Shown here one piece after another: positions 23,945 through 32,618 of a DNA stretch of 64,000 nucleotides (positions are counted from its first letter, which is position 1; each line of letters starts with the position of its first letter). The notes below the pieces were generated by a model, which was not told where the DNA came from, did no database searches, and saw only the letters and a program-made list of their open reading frames with translations. Source of the stretch: JAUVPB01 sp965223695 (lineage in GTDB: Bacteria; Actinomycetota; Thermoleophilia; Gaiellales; Gaiellaceae); the NCBI GenBank assembly GCA_965223695.1, contig CBDCXJ010000044.1:62001-126000 (forward strand), given 5' to 3'. The position numbers and the translations under genes were made by a program.

Positions 23945-25366
23945 ATGACACTCCGGCCTCTTCGTCTGCCGTTTCATGCTCTCGGTCTGGCGGGGGTGGT
24001 GTTTGGCGCGGTCATGACGGTCGTGGCCGTCGCGCTCGTACTTGGGCTGCAGCCAGCCTTCGGCGGGCTCGCACAGGAAGACGCGCCCGCACCCGTCGTG
24101 ATCATCGAGCTCGACGGCGCGATTGACCGCGTGACCGAGCGTTATCTCGGCCGCGCTATCGATCAGGCAAACGACGCCGGTGCGAGCGTCGCCATCATCG
24201 AGCTCGACACGCCGGGCGGTCTTCTCGACTCGACGCGGACGATGGTCGGCGACATCCTCGCCTCGGACGTGCCGATCGTGGTCTACGTGTCGCCTGTGGG
24301 GGCGCAAGCCGCCTCTGCCGGCACCTTCATCAGTGCCGCGTCATCGTGGCTCGTAATGGCGCCGAGCACCAACATCGGTGCGGCCTCGGTGATCGGGTCG
24401 GGCGGCGAAGACCTCCCCGAGACCCTCGGAAAGAAAGTTACTGAGGACACGACAGCTTTCATCCGAAGCATCGCCGACGAGCGCGGCCGCCCGTCGGAAC
24501 CGCTCGAGGCAACGGTCACGGACGCAAAGGCCTACTCGGCCCAGGAAGCCGTCGACATCGGCATCGCAGACGACATCCAGCCCGAGATCGGCAGCCTCCT
24601 CCTCAGCCTCGACGGGCGCGTCCTCGACGGAGCCTCGGGGCCGGCGACGGTGGTCACCGACGGCGCTCCGATCGAGCGGATCGGCATGACCTTCGTCGAG
24701 CGGATCCTCTCCTTCATCGCAGACCCGAACATTGCGTTTCTCCTGATCTCGCTCGGCTCGCTCGCGATCATCGCCGAGATCTACACGGCCGGGCTCGGGA
24801 TTGCCGGGATCCTGGGCGGGACAGCGCTGATCGTCGGCTTCGCCGGTGTCGGAAACCTTCCGTTCTCGTGGGCCGGCGTCGCGCTGCTGGCCGCCACCAT
24901 CGTCCTCTTCGCACTCGAGGCGCAGTCACCGGGGGTTGGCATATTCGGCGCTGCGGGCACTGTCACCTTAATTCTGGGTGGGCTCTTCCTCGTCGGCTTC
25001 TTCGGCCCGCGTGAGCTGCCGGGCGCGAGCCCGGGCGTGAACCGCTGGGTTCTGATCGGCGTGGGCGCTTTCGTCGGCCTGCTGATCATCCTCTTCGGGC
25101 GGGAGGTGCGTAAGTCGACACACGACGTCAATTACGTCAGCCCCTACTCTGATGACGCGCTGCTCGGCGCTCTCGCAGAGGTCGGCTCAACGCTCGATCC
25201 TGCTGGCGAGGTCGTGCTTTCAGGCGAGACGTGGGAGGCCGAGCTCATGGCCGGTGGCGTCGCCGAGGTCGGCGAACGGGTTAGAGTCGCGGAGCGACGA
25301 GAAAACTGCCTGCTGGTTGAGAGAGAGAGGTGTAGCCCGAGTGGCGATTATCAACTTCGTCCGTGA
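23945..25366 (+). CDS. nfeD: NfeD family membrane-bound serine protease
   Basis: 473 residues: a signal or TM segment (about 12-40), a ClpP-like domain with IIELDTPGGLLDSTRTMV and the Ser motif ASAGTFISAA, then four TM helices (about 230-375), then a C-terminal OB-fold NfeD domain (GEVVLSGETWEAELMAGG). The long form, NfeD1b, cleaves the C terminus of stomatin-like partners; here the slipin gene follows, overlapping by 26 nt, the canonical pairing. The C terminus (after RVRVAERREN) is a slightly longer tail than usual and is where the overlap occurs. ATG chosen at the start of the hydrophobic leader. Confidence 0.88.
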   Translation: MTLRPLRLPFHALGLAGVVFGAVMTVVAVALVLGLQPAFGGLAQEDAPAPVVIIELDGAIDRVTERYLGRAIDQANDAGASVAIIELDTPGGLLDSTRTMVGDILASDVPIVVYVSPVGAQAASAGTFISAASSWLVMAPSTNIGAASVIGSGGEDLPETLGKKVTEDTTAFIRSIADERGRPSEPLEATVTDAKAYSAQEAVDIGIADDIQPEIGSLLLSLDGRVLDGASGPATVVTDGAPIERIGMTFVERILSFIADPNIAFLLISLGSLAIIAEIYTAGLGIAGILGGTALIVGFAGVGNLPFSWAGVALLAATIVLFALEAQSPGVGIFGAAGTVTLILGGLFLVGFFGPRELPGASPGVNRWVLIGVGAFVGLLIILFGREVRKSTHDVNYVSPYSDDALLGALAEVGSTLDPAGEVVLSGETWEAELMAGGVAEVGERVRVAERRENCLLVERERCSPSGDYQLRP

Positions 25367-26189
25367 CTACGAGAAAATCGCGCGCTTCCGCTTCGGACGC
25401 TTCGAGGGGATGAAGGGCCCCGGCATCGTTTTCGCGATCCCGATCATCCACCAGATCGTGCGAATCGACTGCCGAGTCGAGGTGCTCGACATTCCGCGCC
25501 AGACCAACATCACCAAGGACAACGCGCCGATCGACATCGACTTCCTCGTCTATATGCGCGTCGACATCAACGAGTCTGAGAAGGCCGTCCTCGAGGTCGA
25601 GAACTACCGCGCCGCGGTCGTCGGTCTTGCCACGACGACGCTCCGCGCCGTGATCGGCGACATCAACCTCGACGAGGTGCTCTCGCAGCGCGAGCGCATC
25701 AACGAGCTGATCCGTACGCGCCTCGATCAGGAGACCACGCGTTGGGCGATCAAGGTGACGAACGTCGAGATCCGCGAGATCGACCCGCCAAGGGAGATCC
25801 AGGACGCGATGAACCGGCAGATGTCGGCCGAACGTGTCCGCCGCGCGACGATTGTCGAGGCGGAAGGCACGAGGCAAGCCAACATCACGGTCGCCGAAGG
25901 CGAGCGGCAGGCCGTGATCCTGCGGGCGGAAGGCGACAAGCAGGCGCAGATCCTCGAGGCAGAGGGTCGCCGCCAGGCGCAGGTGCTCGAGGCCGAGGGC
26001 TACCGCGATGCGCTGAGCCGCATCTACGAGGTCGCTCAGACGATCGACACCAACACAATGAACCTGCAGTACCTCGAGACGCTCAAGCAGGTCGGCGCGA
26101 GCCCGGCCTCGAAGTTCGTGCTCCCGCTCGAGCTGACCAGCGCTCTCGGTCGGCTGGGCAAGTTCCCCGACGACAAGACCGCCGGCTAG
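25341..26189 (+). CDS. Slipin (stomatin/SPFH family)
   Basis: 282 residues with an SPFH/band-7 domain (about 20-190: PGIVFAIPIIHQIVRID, then RVEVLDIPRQTNITKDNAP) and a long coiled coil of AEGxRQA repeats (about 190-240). Unlike typical slipins it has no clear N-terminal TM hairpin, since it starts directly at VAIINFVRDYEK; membrane association may come from the SPFH domain. The GTG start lies within the 3' end of nfeD behind a GAGAGAGAGG purine run. It likely forms membrane microdomain scaffolds processed by NfeD. Confidence 0.85.
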   Translation: MAIINFVRDYEKIARFRFGRFEGMKGPGIVFAIPIIHQIVRIDCRVEVLDIPRQTNITKDNAPIDIDFLVYMRVDINESEKAVLEVENYRAAVVGLATTTLRAVIGDINLDEVLSQRERINELIRTRLDQETTRWAIKVTNVEIREIDPPREIQDAMNRQMSAERVRRATIVEAEGTRQANITVAEGERQAVILRAEGDKQAQILEAEGRRQAQVLEAEGYRDALSRIYEVAQTIDTNTMNLQYLETLKQVGASPASKFVLPLELTSALGRLGKFPDDKTAG

Positions 26190-26216
26190 GACCACTACGA
26201 GTTCCAGATCGCCCGT

Positions 26217-26241
26217 GGCGGGCCCGCAGGTCGGGCCCGCC
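26217..26241 (+). terminator. GC hairpin after the slipin gene
   Basis: A 10-bp perfect stem (GGCGGGCCCG and its complement) with a 5-nt loop lies 28 nt after the slipin stop and directly upstream of the pdxS promoter box. No U-tract follows; a plausible actinobacterial terminator separating the two units. Confidence 0.55.
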
Positions 26242-26263
26242 GCTAGGGCGATACACTGCTCCC

Positions 26264-27148
26264 ATGACTGAGCACGGGACGATGAGAATCAAGGGCGGCC
26301 TCGCCGAGATGCTCAAGGGCGGTGTCATCATGGATGTCACCAACGCGGAGCAGGCGAAGATCGCCGAGGACGCAGGAGCTTGCGCCGTCATGGCGCTCGA
26401 GCGGGTGCCGGCCGACATTCGCCGCGATGGCGGAGTCGCGCGCATGGCCGACCCGACCAAGATCATCGAGATCCAGGAGAGCGTGACCATCCCGGTGATG
26501 GCCAAGTGCCGGATCGGTCACTTCGTCGAGGCACAGGTCCTGGAAGCCCTCAAAGTCGACTACATCGACGAGAGCGAGGTGCTGACGCCCGCCGACGAGA
26601 AGCACCACGTCGACAAGTGGGGCTTCACCGTCCCGTTCGTGTGCGGCGCGACGAACATGGGCGAGGCACTCCGCCGCATCTCAGAGGGTGCGGCAATGAT
26701 CCGGACAAAGGGTGAAGCCGGGACGGGAGACGTCGTCAACGCCGTTCGGCACATGCGCGCGGTCTACGGCGAGATCCGTCGCCTCGGCTCACTCTCCACC
26801 GACGAGCTCTACACGACTGCCAAGGAGCACCAGGCTCCGCACGAGCTGGTCAAGTGGGTCGCCGAGAACGGTCGTCTACCTGTCGTGACTTTCACGGCCG
26901 GAGGAATCGCCACACCCGCCGACGCGGCGCTCTGCATGCAGCTCGGCGCCGACGGCGTCTTCGTCGGCTCGGGGATCTTCAAGAGCGACGAGCCGTCTAT
27001 CCGCGCGAAGGCCGTGGTCGAGGCGACCACACACTTCGAGGATGCGGACATCATCGCTCGCGTCTCACGCGGACTCGGCGAGCCGATGCGCGGCATCGAT
27101 GCCGCCTCGCTTCGTCCCGAGGAGCTGCTCGAGACACGCGGCTGGTAA
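26264..27148 (+). CDS. pdxS: Pyridoxal 5'-phosphate synthase lyase subunit PdxS
   Basis: 294 residues, near-consensus. It condenses ribose 5-phosphate, glyceraldehyde 3-phosphate and ammonia to PLP in the dodecameric PdxST complex. Catalytic lysines sit at Lys81 (VMAKCRIGH) and Lys149 (MIRTKGEAGTG), the same numbers as in Bacillus. ALERVPADIRRDGGVARM and FVGSGIFKSDEP are invariant family stretches. The ATG lies 6 nt after TACACT, so the mRNA is probably leaderless. It is followed by a cupin gene and then pdxT. Confidence 0.97.
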   Translation: MTEHGTMRIKGGLAEMLKGGVIMDVTNAEQAKIAEDAGACAVMALERVPADIRRDGGVARMADPTKIIEIQESVTIPVMAKCRIGHFVEAQVLEALKVDYIDESEVLTPADEKHHVDKWGFTVPFVCGATNMGEALRRISEGAAMIRTKGEAGTGDVVNAVRHMRAVYGEIRRLGSLSTDELYTTAKEHQAPHELVKWVAENGRLPVVTFTAGGIATPADAALCMQLGADGVFVGSGIFKSDEPSIRAKAVVEATTHFEDADIIARVSRGLGEPMRGIDAASLRPEELLETRGW

Positions 27149-27166
27149 GTCGCGCGCGGCCGCGGC

Positions 27167-27646
27167 GTGCCAGAGAACCTGAACACCGACGACTGGGACT
27201 CGACCCGCGACGAGCCCGGCTTCAGCTGGAAGCGACGCATGGTTGGGCGCCAGATGGGCGGCAAGGATCTCGGGGCCAGCCTCTACGAGCTTGCGCCCGG
27301 CAACCGGCTGTTCCCGTACCACATCCATCACGGTATGGAGGAGATGCTGATCGTGCTCGACGGCGCGCCGACGCTGCGCACTCCCGAAGGCGAGCGGCAG
27401 CTCGGGGTCGGCGACATGGCGATATTCCCGGTCGGACCGGAGGGAGCACACCAGCTCGCGAACTCCACCGACGAGCCGGTTCGGGTGCTGATGATCTCGA
27501 CGATGCGTAGCCCCGAGGTGGTCGAGTACCCCGACAGCGATAAAGTCGGCGCCATCGCCTGGCCACCCGACGGTGGGCGCGAAGACGCCTTCGTCGCGTT
27601 CTTCCCGCGCGGTTCCGAAGTCGGCTACTTCGACGGCGAGACCTAG
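27167..27646 (+). CDS. Cupin-domain protein inside the PLP synthase operon
   Basis: 159 residues, one cupin barrel: PYHIHHGMEEMLIVLDGAP (His, His, Glu metal ligands), then GVGDMAIFPVGPEGAHQLAN (second His). The C-terminal part (DAFVAFFPRGSEVGYFDGE) is common in small cupins of the phosphomannose isomerase-like group. It sits between pdxS and pdxT, 18 nt after pdxS and 10 nt before pdxT, so it is co-transcribed with at least pdxS. A role in handling a B6-related metabolite is possible but not shown by the sequence. Confidence 0.75.
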   Translation: MPENLNTDDWDSTRDEPGFSWKRRMVGRQMGGKDLGASLYELAPGNRLFPYHIHHGMEEMLIVLDGAPTLRTPEGERQLGVGDMAIFPVGPEGAHQLANSTDEPVRVLMISTMRSPEVVEYPDSDKVGAIAWPPDGGREDAFVAFFPRGSEVGYFDGET

Positions 27647-27656
27647 ACTTCAGCTC

Positions 27657-28244
27657 ATGGAAATCGGCGTGCTTGCCCTGCAAGGGGACTTCCGCGAGCA
27701 CGTTGCGATGCTCGCGGCACTCGGCGCGGCCGCGCCCGAGGTGCGCTTGCCGGATCAGCTCGAGGGCCTCGACGGGCTCGTCGTCCCGGGCGGCGAGTCG
27801 ACGACGATCTCGCGGCTCATGCAGCTCTATGGATTCGACGAAGCGCTCACGACATTCCCGGGGGCGCTGCTCGGGACCTGCGCGGGCATGATCGTGCTTG
27901 CTCGCAAGGCCACCGACGGTGTCCCGGAGCAGCTTCAGCTCGGGCTGATCGACATCGGCGTGGAGAGAAACGGCTACGGACGCCAGGTCGAGAGCTTCGA
28001 GTCAGACGTCGAGCTGAGCGATGGGTCCTTGGTGCCCGGCGTATTCATCCGTGCGCCCAAGATCGTCGCCGTCGGCAGCGGGGTCGAGGAGCTGGGCCAC
28101 CTCGGCGCAGACCCGGTGCTGGTGCGCGAGGGGTGCGTGATGGCCGCGTCGTTCCACCCCGAGCTGACCGGCGACTCTACGATTCACAGCGCGTTTCTCG
28201 AGCTCGTCAAGAAGTCAGTCAAGGAGTCGCGTGTCCGGGCATAG
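27657..28244 (+). CDS. pdxT: Pyridoxal 5'-phosphate synthase glutaminase subunit PdxT
   Basis: 195 residues, class I glutaminase. Catalytic Cys75 is in LLGTCAGMIVLA, His and Glu in AASFHPELTGD; VVPGGESTTISRL is the family oxyanion-hole loop. It supplies ammonia to PdxS. A TAGACT box overlapping the cupin stop lies 7 nt before the ATG, so besides operon transcription a leaderless transcript is possible. Its 3' end overlaps yebC by 14 nt. Confidence 0.95.
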   Translation: MEIGVLALQGDFREHVAMLAALGAAAPEVRLPDQLEGLDGLVVPGGESTTISRLMQLYGFDEALTTFPGALLGTCAGMIVLARKATDGVPEQLQLGLIDIGVERNGYGRQVESFESDVELSDGSLVPGVFIRAPKIVAVGSGVEELGHLGADPVLVREGCVMAASFHPELTGDSTIHSAFLELVKKSVKESRVRA

Positions 28245-28986
28245 CAAGTGGTCGACGATCAAGCGCAAGAAGGGCGCCGCAGATGCCAAGCGAGGCGCGC
28301 TCTTCTCGAAGCTCGCTCGCGCGCTGATCGTGGCGGCCCGAGATGGCGGGCCCGATCCAGAGTCGAACCTCGCACTGCAGAACGCGATCGAGAAGGCGCG
28401 CGAGGCGTCGATGCCCAAGGACAACATCGAGCGCGCGATCTCGCGTGGATCTGGCGCGGACGCCGACGGCGCCGCCTACGAGGCCGTGACCTACGAGGGC
28501 TACGGGCCGGCCGGCGTCGCCGTTCTCGTCGAGGCCTTGACCGACAACCGAAACCGAACGGCAGCCGACGTGCGCCACATCTTCACCAAGCACGACGGCA
28601 ACCTGGGCTCGACCGGCGCGGTCGCGTGGCAGTTCGAGCGTCGCGGACTCGTGCTCGTTGCCGAAGAAGGAGTCGATCCCGACGAGCTCATGCTCCTCGC
28701 GGCGGACGCAGGTGCCGAGGACGTCGACCTCTCGGGAAGCACCTACCAGGTCACATCCGAGCCGGACGTCTTCGCCGCGCTCAGGGAGGCTCTCGCGGGG
28801 GCTGCACTCACGATCGACTCGGCCGAGCTGACGATGATCCCCAAGAACGTTGTCGAGGTCGCCGACGAGAGCACGGCACGCAAATTGCTGCGCCTCATGG
28901 ATGCCCTCGAGGACAATGAAGACGTCCAGGGCGCCTACGCCAACTTCGATATTCCCGAGCAGCTGCTCGAGCTCGTAGCCGCTTAG
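28231..28986 (+). CDS. yebC: YebC/PmpR family protein
   Basis: 251 residues with the invariant start SGHSKWSTIKRKKGAADAKR and GYGPAGVAVLVEALTDNRNR, followed by the helical/alpha-beta domains of YebC. The family was described as DNA-binding regulators and, more recently, as translation factors easing proline-stretch stalling. GTG start preceded by AAGGAG within pdxT. Positioned upstream of ruvCAB as in many bacteria, although here an RTX gene has been inserted between yebC and ruvC. Confidence 0.95.
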   Translation: MSGHSKWSTIKRKKGAADAKRGALFSKLARALIVAARDGGPDPESNLALQNAIEKAREASMPKDNIERAISRGSGADADGAAYEAVTYEGYGPAGVAVLVEALTDNRNRTAADVRHIFTKHDGNLGSTGAVAWQFERRGLVLVAEEGVDPDELMLLAADAGAEDVDLSGSTYQVTSEPDVFAALREALAGAALTIDSAELTMIPKNVVEVADESTARKLLRLMDALEDNEDVQGAYANFDIPEQLLELVAA

Positions 28987-29145
28987 CCTCTCACCTTCTG
29001 AGAAGGGCTCCCTCCAACGGGGGAGGACGCGTGGCCGGAAAAACAGCCCGCGTACGCACCGCCGGAGGGCAACCCACCCACCCAGCCTGGGCTGATCGCC
29101 CGGACGGGGGTGGGGTGATTGCTGCGCCCGGACGATGCGGTTGTC
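28987..29145 (+). other. Structured leader upstream of the RTX gene
   Basis: 159 bases without a gene. They contain several local inverted repeats: CCTTC-TGA-GAAGG, CTCCC/GGGAG, CAGCC-TG-GGCTG, and an outer ACCCACCC/GGGTGGGG pairing that encloses the last. This suggests a folded 5' UTR. No riboswitch class could be assigned by eye. Confidence 0.35.
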
Positions 29146-31500
29146 ATGAAGAGAACGCGTCGCGCGTTGCGGTTTCGTTGCATTTTCTCGCTCGTCTGTG
29201 CGCTCGTGCTTCTCGCCGCCGGCGGGGCTGCGCACGCCTCGACGGTGAGCGTCAGCGGCACGACCGTCCTCTACGTCGCCAGCAGCGGCGAGTCGAACGT
29301 TCTGACCTTCTCGACGATCGGCAACGACGTGATCGTCGACGACTCGGTCACGATCACCGCGGGCGCGGGCTGCACGCAGGGCGCCGACACGACCAACGCG
29401 ACATGCAGCGGAACCGGGCTCTCTCGCATCGACGCGAACACCGACGATCTCGACGACACTGTCAGCGTGTCGGGCGCGATCAGCTTGACGCTGTTCGCCG
29501 GCCCAGGCGACGACACCATCACGGGCAGCGGCGGCAATGACGCCCTCTATGGCGAGGCGGGCATCGACACCATCAACGGCGGCGACGGCGGTGACCTGAT
29601 CGACGGCGGCGCCGATGGCGACGTGCTGCGCGGCCAGGACGGCGACGACACCATGTCTGGCGGCGCCGGCGACGACCAGCTCGAAGGAGACGACGGCGTC
29701 GACCGGCTCGATGGCGGGCCCGGCGCAGACACCCTGAACGGTGGCAACGGCTCTGACTGGGTCGCCTACACATCGAGCAGCGGTGCCGTCACCGTCGACA
29801 TCAGCGACCCCGGCCTCGACGGCGGGCCCGACGACGGTATCGGTGACCAGCTGAGCGATCTCGAGAACATCCGCGGCTCGGCGTTCGCCGACACGTTGAC
29901 CGGTAACAACATTCCCAACGAGATCGATGGCGGAGCCGGCGCGGACGCGATCAACGGCGGCACCGACCAGGACATCGTCACCTACGCCGGCCGAGCAACC
30001 GCCGTCGTCGTCGACCTGAACGATCCCAGCCCGGACGGCGGCGCCGAGGACGGCACCGGCGACACGCTCACGAGCATCGAGGGCGCGCGGGGCGGGAACG
30101 GTGCCGACACGCTCACCGGCGACTCGGGCGCGAACACGCTCGATGGCCAGGGTGGCGACGACATGCTGAACGGGCTCGCCGGAGCCGACTACCTGGTCGG
30201 CGGAACCGGATTCGACACGGCTGACTACTCCGACCGGGTCGTGTCGATCGTCGCCGACCTCGACGGCGCATCCGACGATGGCGCCAGCGGCGAGAACGAC
30301 CGCATCGAGACCGACGTCGAAGCGATCATTGGCGGCTCCGGCGCAGACGTGCTCGGCGGGAACAACGGGGCGAACACACTCGATGGCGGGCCTGGCGACG
30401 ACGTGCTCGGCGGGGCGCTCGGCGCCGACGTGCTGATCGGTGGTGCGGGTATCGACAGCGTCTCGTATGTGACACGCACCGGAGACGTCACCGTGACGCT
30501 CGACGGCGTCGCGGACGACGGCGAGTTGGCCGAGGGCGACAACGTCGCGGCCGACGTCGAGAACGTGACGGGCGGTCTCGGCGACGACACGATTGTCGGC
30601 TCCTCCATCGCCAACACCCTGCTTGGCGGTCCCGGCGACGACACGCTCTACGGCGGCGCCGGAGCCGACCTCTTGAGCGGCGGCATCGGCGTCGACACGG
30701 TTGATTACTCGACGCGGACCGCGGCCGTCAGCGTCGACCTCGACGGTGTCCCCGACGACGGCGAGGCCGGCGAGGGCGACAACGTCGTCACCGACATCGA
30801 GAACATCACCGGTGGCTCGGGCCCAGACCTGCTCCGCGGCGGCGGCGGCGCGAACCGAATTCTCGGCGGCCCTGGTGCCGACGATCTCGACGGGCTCTCG
30901 GGCCCCGACACGATCGAAGCGGGTGCTGGAGCCGACACCATTCAGGCCAAGGACGGCACGACCGACGTGATCACCTGCGGCGACGGGCACGACATCCTCA
31001 CGCGCGACACCCAGGACGTCGTTGTCTCTGACTGCGAGGACGTCGACGGCGGCGGTGGCTTCGTGCCGACGCTCGAAGAGGCGATTGCCCTCGGCGGCGT
31101 CGCGACGCCGCCGGCGAGCATCGCGGCTGTCAAGGGTGCGGTCTCGGTCAACTCGAGGGGCATCTTCCGGCTCCGGGTCAAGTGCCCGAAGAAGGCGCGA
31201 ACGAAGGTCTGCAAGGGCGCGCTCAGACTGAAGACCAAGGGCAGGTCGAAGAAATACCAGAGCATTCTCGGCACGAAGAAGGCACGGAGCGTGACCCTCG
31301 CGGCCACGAAGCGCTACAAGATTCGCCGCGGCAAGGCCAAGTGGGTGCGCATGAAGCTCTCGAAGAAGGGCAAGCGCATCGTCCTGCACGTGCAGAAGGT
31401 CAAGGCGCGTGTCATCTCCAAGAGCGGGAAGGGCAAGAAAGCCCGCACACGAAAGACCACCATCACGCTCAAGTTCAACAAGAACGCTCGCGTTACGTAG
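29146..31500 (+). CDS. Secreted RTX (hemolysin-type Ca-binding repeat) protein with Lys-rich C-terminal domain
   Basis: 784 residues. A signal peptide (about 1-32, ending GGAAHAS) is followed by a short beta region and many calcium-binding nonapeptides of the form GGxGxDxLxGG (about 125-600), arranged in blocks of roughly 75 residues separated by 'DTVDYSTRTAAVSVDLDG'-like strands. Residues about 660-784 form a Cys-bridged, extremely Lys/Arg-rich beta domain (VKCPKKARTKVCKGAL) typical of extracellular proteins in this bacterial group. Probably a cell-surface or matrix protein folded by external calcium. It lacks the usual type I secretion context. It separates yebC from ruvC, suggesting insertion into a conserved block. 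Confidence 0.85.
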   Translation: MKRTRRALRFRCIFSLVCALVLLAAGGAAHASTVSVSGTTVLYVASSGESNVLTFSTIGNDVIVDDSVTITAGAGCTQGADTTNATCSGTGLSRIDANTDDLDDTVSVSGAISLTLFAGPGDDTITGSGGNDALYGEAGIDTINGGDGGDLIDGGADGDVLRGQDGDDTMSGGAGDDQLEGDDGVDRLDGGPGADTLNGGNGSDWVAYTSSSGAVTVDISDPGLDGGPDDGIGDQLSDLENIRGSAFADTLTGNNIPNEIDGGAGADAINGGTDQDIVTYAGRATAVVVDLNDPSPDGGAEDGTGDTLTSIEGARGGNGADTLTGDSGANTLDGQGGDDMLNGLAGADYLVGGTGFDTADYSDRVVSIVADLDGASDDGASGENDRIETDVEAIIGGSGADVLGGNNGANTLDGGPGDDVLGGALGADVLIGGAGIDSVSYVTRTGDVTVTLDGVADDGELAEGDNVAADVENVTGGLGDDTIVGSSIANTLLGGPGDDTLYGGAGADLLSGGIGVDTVDYSTRTAAVSVDLDGVPDDGEAGEGDNVVTDIENITGGSGPDLLRGGGGANRILGGPGADDLDGLSGPDTIEAGAGADTIQAKDGTTDVITCGDGHDILTRDTQDVVVSDCEDVDGGGGFVPTLEEAIALGGVATPPASIAAVKGAVSVNSRGIFRLRVKCPKKARTKVCKGALRLKTKGRSKKYQSILGTKKARSVTLAATKRYKIRRGKAKWVRMKLSKKGKRIVLHVQKVKARVISKSGKGKKARTRKTTITLKFNKNARVT

Positions 31501-31548
31501 CAGCGATCTGGCGGGAGGAACGTCCGTTCGGACGCCTAATCTGGGTGC

Positions 31549-32046
31549 GTGCGGGTCATAGGAATTGACCCAGGGACCGCGTCCTGCGGCTTTGGTGTCG
31601 TCGACGCGAGCGGGAGTCGCGTCCGGGCGGTCGAATTCGGTGTCTGGAAGACCTCCTCGCGAGATCCTCTTCAAGATCGTCTCGGGGCCCTCTACGACCA
31701 CATGTCCGGACTCGTTGCTCAGCACAGCCCGGATGCCGTCGCGGTCGAGGAGTCCTACGTCGGTGCCGACGCGCGCGTTGCCCTCTCGGTCGGCCAGGCG
31801 CGAGGGGCGCTGCTCGCCGCCTGTGCCAAGGCCGGCGTCGCAGCCACCGAGTACGCACCGGCGACTGTGAAGCAGGCGGTCGGCGGCTGGGGGCGAGCCG
31901 ACAAGACGCAGATGCAGCGCATGGTCGAGGCCGTGCTAGGGCTTGAGGCACCGCCGACGCCGCATCACGCGGCCGACGCGCTTGCGGTCGCGATCTGCCA
32001 CGCACTTGGCTCGCCGCTTCTGAGCACCGCCGGAGCCGCACGATGA
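31549..32046 (+). CDS. ruvC: Holliday junction resolvase RuvC
   Basis: 165 residues. The acidic catalytic residues of the RNase H-like fold are visible: Asp7 in GIDPGT, Glu in VEESYVG, and Asp in HHAADALAVAI. It cleaves four-way junctions produced by RuvAB branch migration. The GTG start is 6 nt after a TAATCT box, so the ruvCAB transcript is probably leaderless. The stop overlaps ruvA (ATGA). Confidence 0.95.
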   Translation: MRVIGIDPGTASCGFGVVDASGSRVRAVEFGVWKTSSRDPLQDRLGALYDHMSGLVAQHSPDAVAVEESYVGADARVALSVGQARGALLAACAKAGVAATEYAPATVKQAVGGWGRADKTQMQRMVEAVLGLEAPPTPHHAADALAVAICHALGSPLLSTAGAAR

Positions 32047-32618
32047 TCGGGCGTCTCCGCGGCCAGGCGGTTGGCTTCACGGCCGAGGGGCTCGTCCTCG
32101 ACGTTGGCGGTGTTGGCTACACGCTCGCCGCGACGCCCTCGGCCATCCAGCGTGCGAGCGCGTCGGGGAACGGCGCGGGCGAGGTAGTCATCGAGACACA
32201 CCTTCACGTTCGCGACGACGCGCTACAGCTCTTCGGGTTCGCGAGCCCGGCCGAGCGTGAGCTGTTCGAGTTGCTGCTCACGGTGTCTGGCATCGGGCCG
32301 AAGGTCGCGCTTGCGATCGTGTCCGCCTACAAGCCGAGCGAGCTCCGTTCCGCGCTGGCGCGCGAGGATGCCGCGCTGTTTCAGTCGATCCCGGGTATCG
32401 GCCGCAAGATCGCTCAGCGAATCGTGCTGGAGCTGCGCGAGCGCATCGACACGCTGCCCGACGAGACGACGGGCATGCCCGCCACCGACGGCCAGACGGC
32501 CCGCGACGCGCTCGTGCTCCTCGGCTTCAGCGCCGTCGAAGCCGAGCAGAAGCTGGCGGCCGTCGACGAGGAGCTGCCGGTCGAGGAACGGGTTCGTCTT
32601 GCTCTGAGGGCGGGATGA
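32043..32618 (+). CDS. ruvA: Holliday junction branch migration protein RuvA
   Basis: 191 residues: N-terminal OB domain (LVLDVGGVGYTLAAT), two helix-hairpin-helix motifs (LLTVSGIGPKVALAI and FQSIPGIGRKIAQRI), and a C-terminal three-helix domain (RDALVLLGFSAVEAEQKL) that contacts RuvB. It forms tetramers on Holliday junctions. ATGA overlaps on both sides show tight coupling in ruvC-ruvA-ruvB. Confidence 0.96.
   Translation: MIGRLRGQAVGFTAEGLVLDVGGVGYTLAATPSAIQRASASGNGAGEVVIETHLHVRDDALQLFGFASPAERELFELLLTVSGIGPKVALAIVSAYKPSELRSALAREDAALFQSIPGIGRKIAQRIVLELRERIDTLPDETTGMPATDGQTARDALVLLGFSAVEAEQKLAAVDEELPVEERVRLALRAG

Noticed and set aside
28987..29145. c-di-AMP or c-di-GMP riboswitch before the RTX gene
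   Set aside because: Some short stretches (an AACGGGGGA run, a GGGCAACCC run) recall riboswitch cores, but I could not assemble a complete consensus of either class.
28219..31725. A 1168-residue open frame on the minus strand opposite the RTX gene
   Set aside because: It is the antisense shadow of a GC-rich repeat gene; the plus frame has a signal peptide and RTX repeats, the minus frame has no homology and also overlaps yebC and ruvC.
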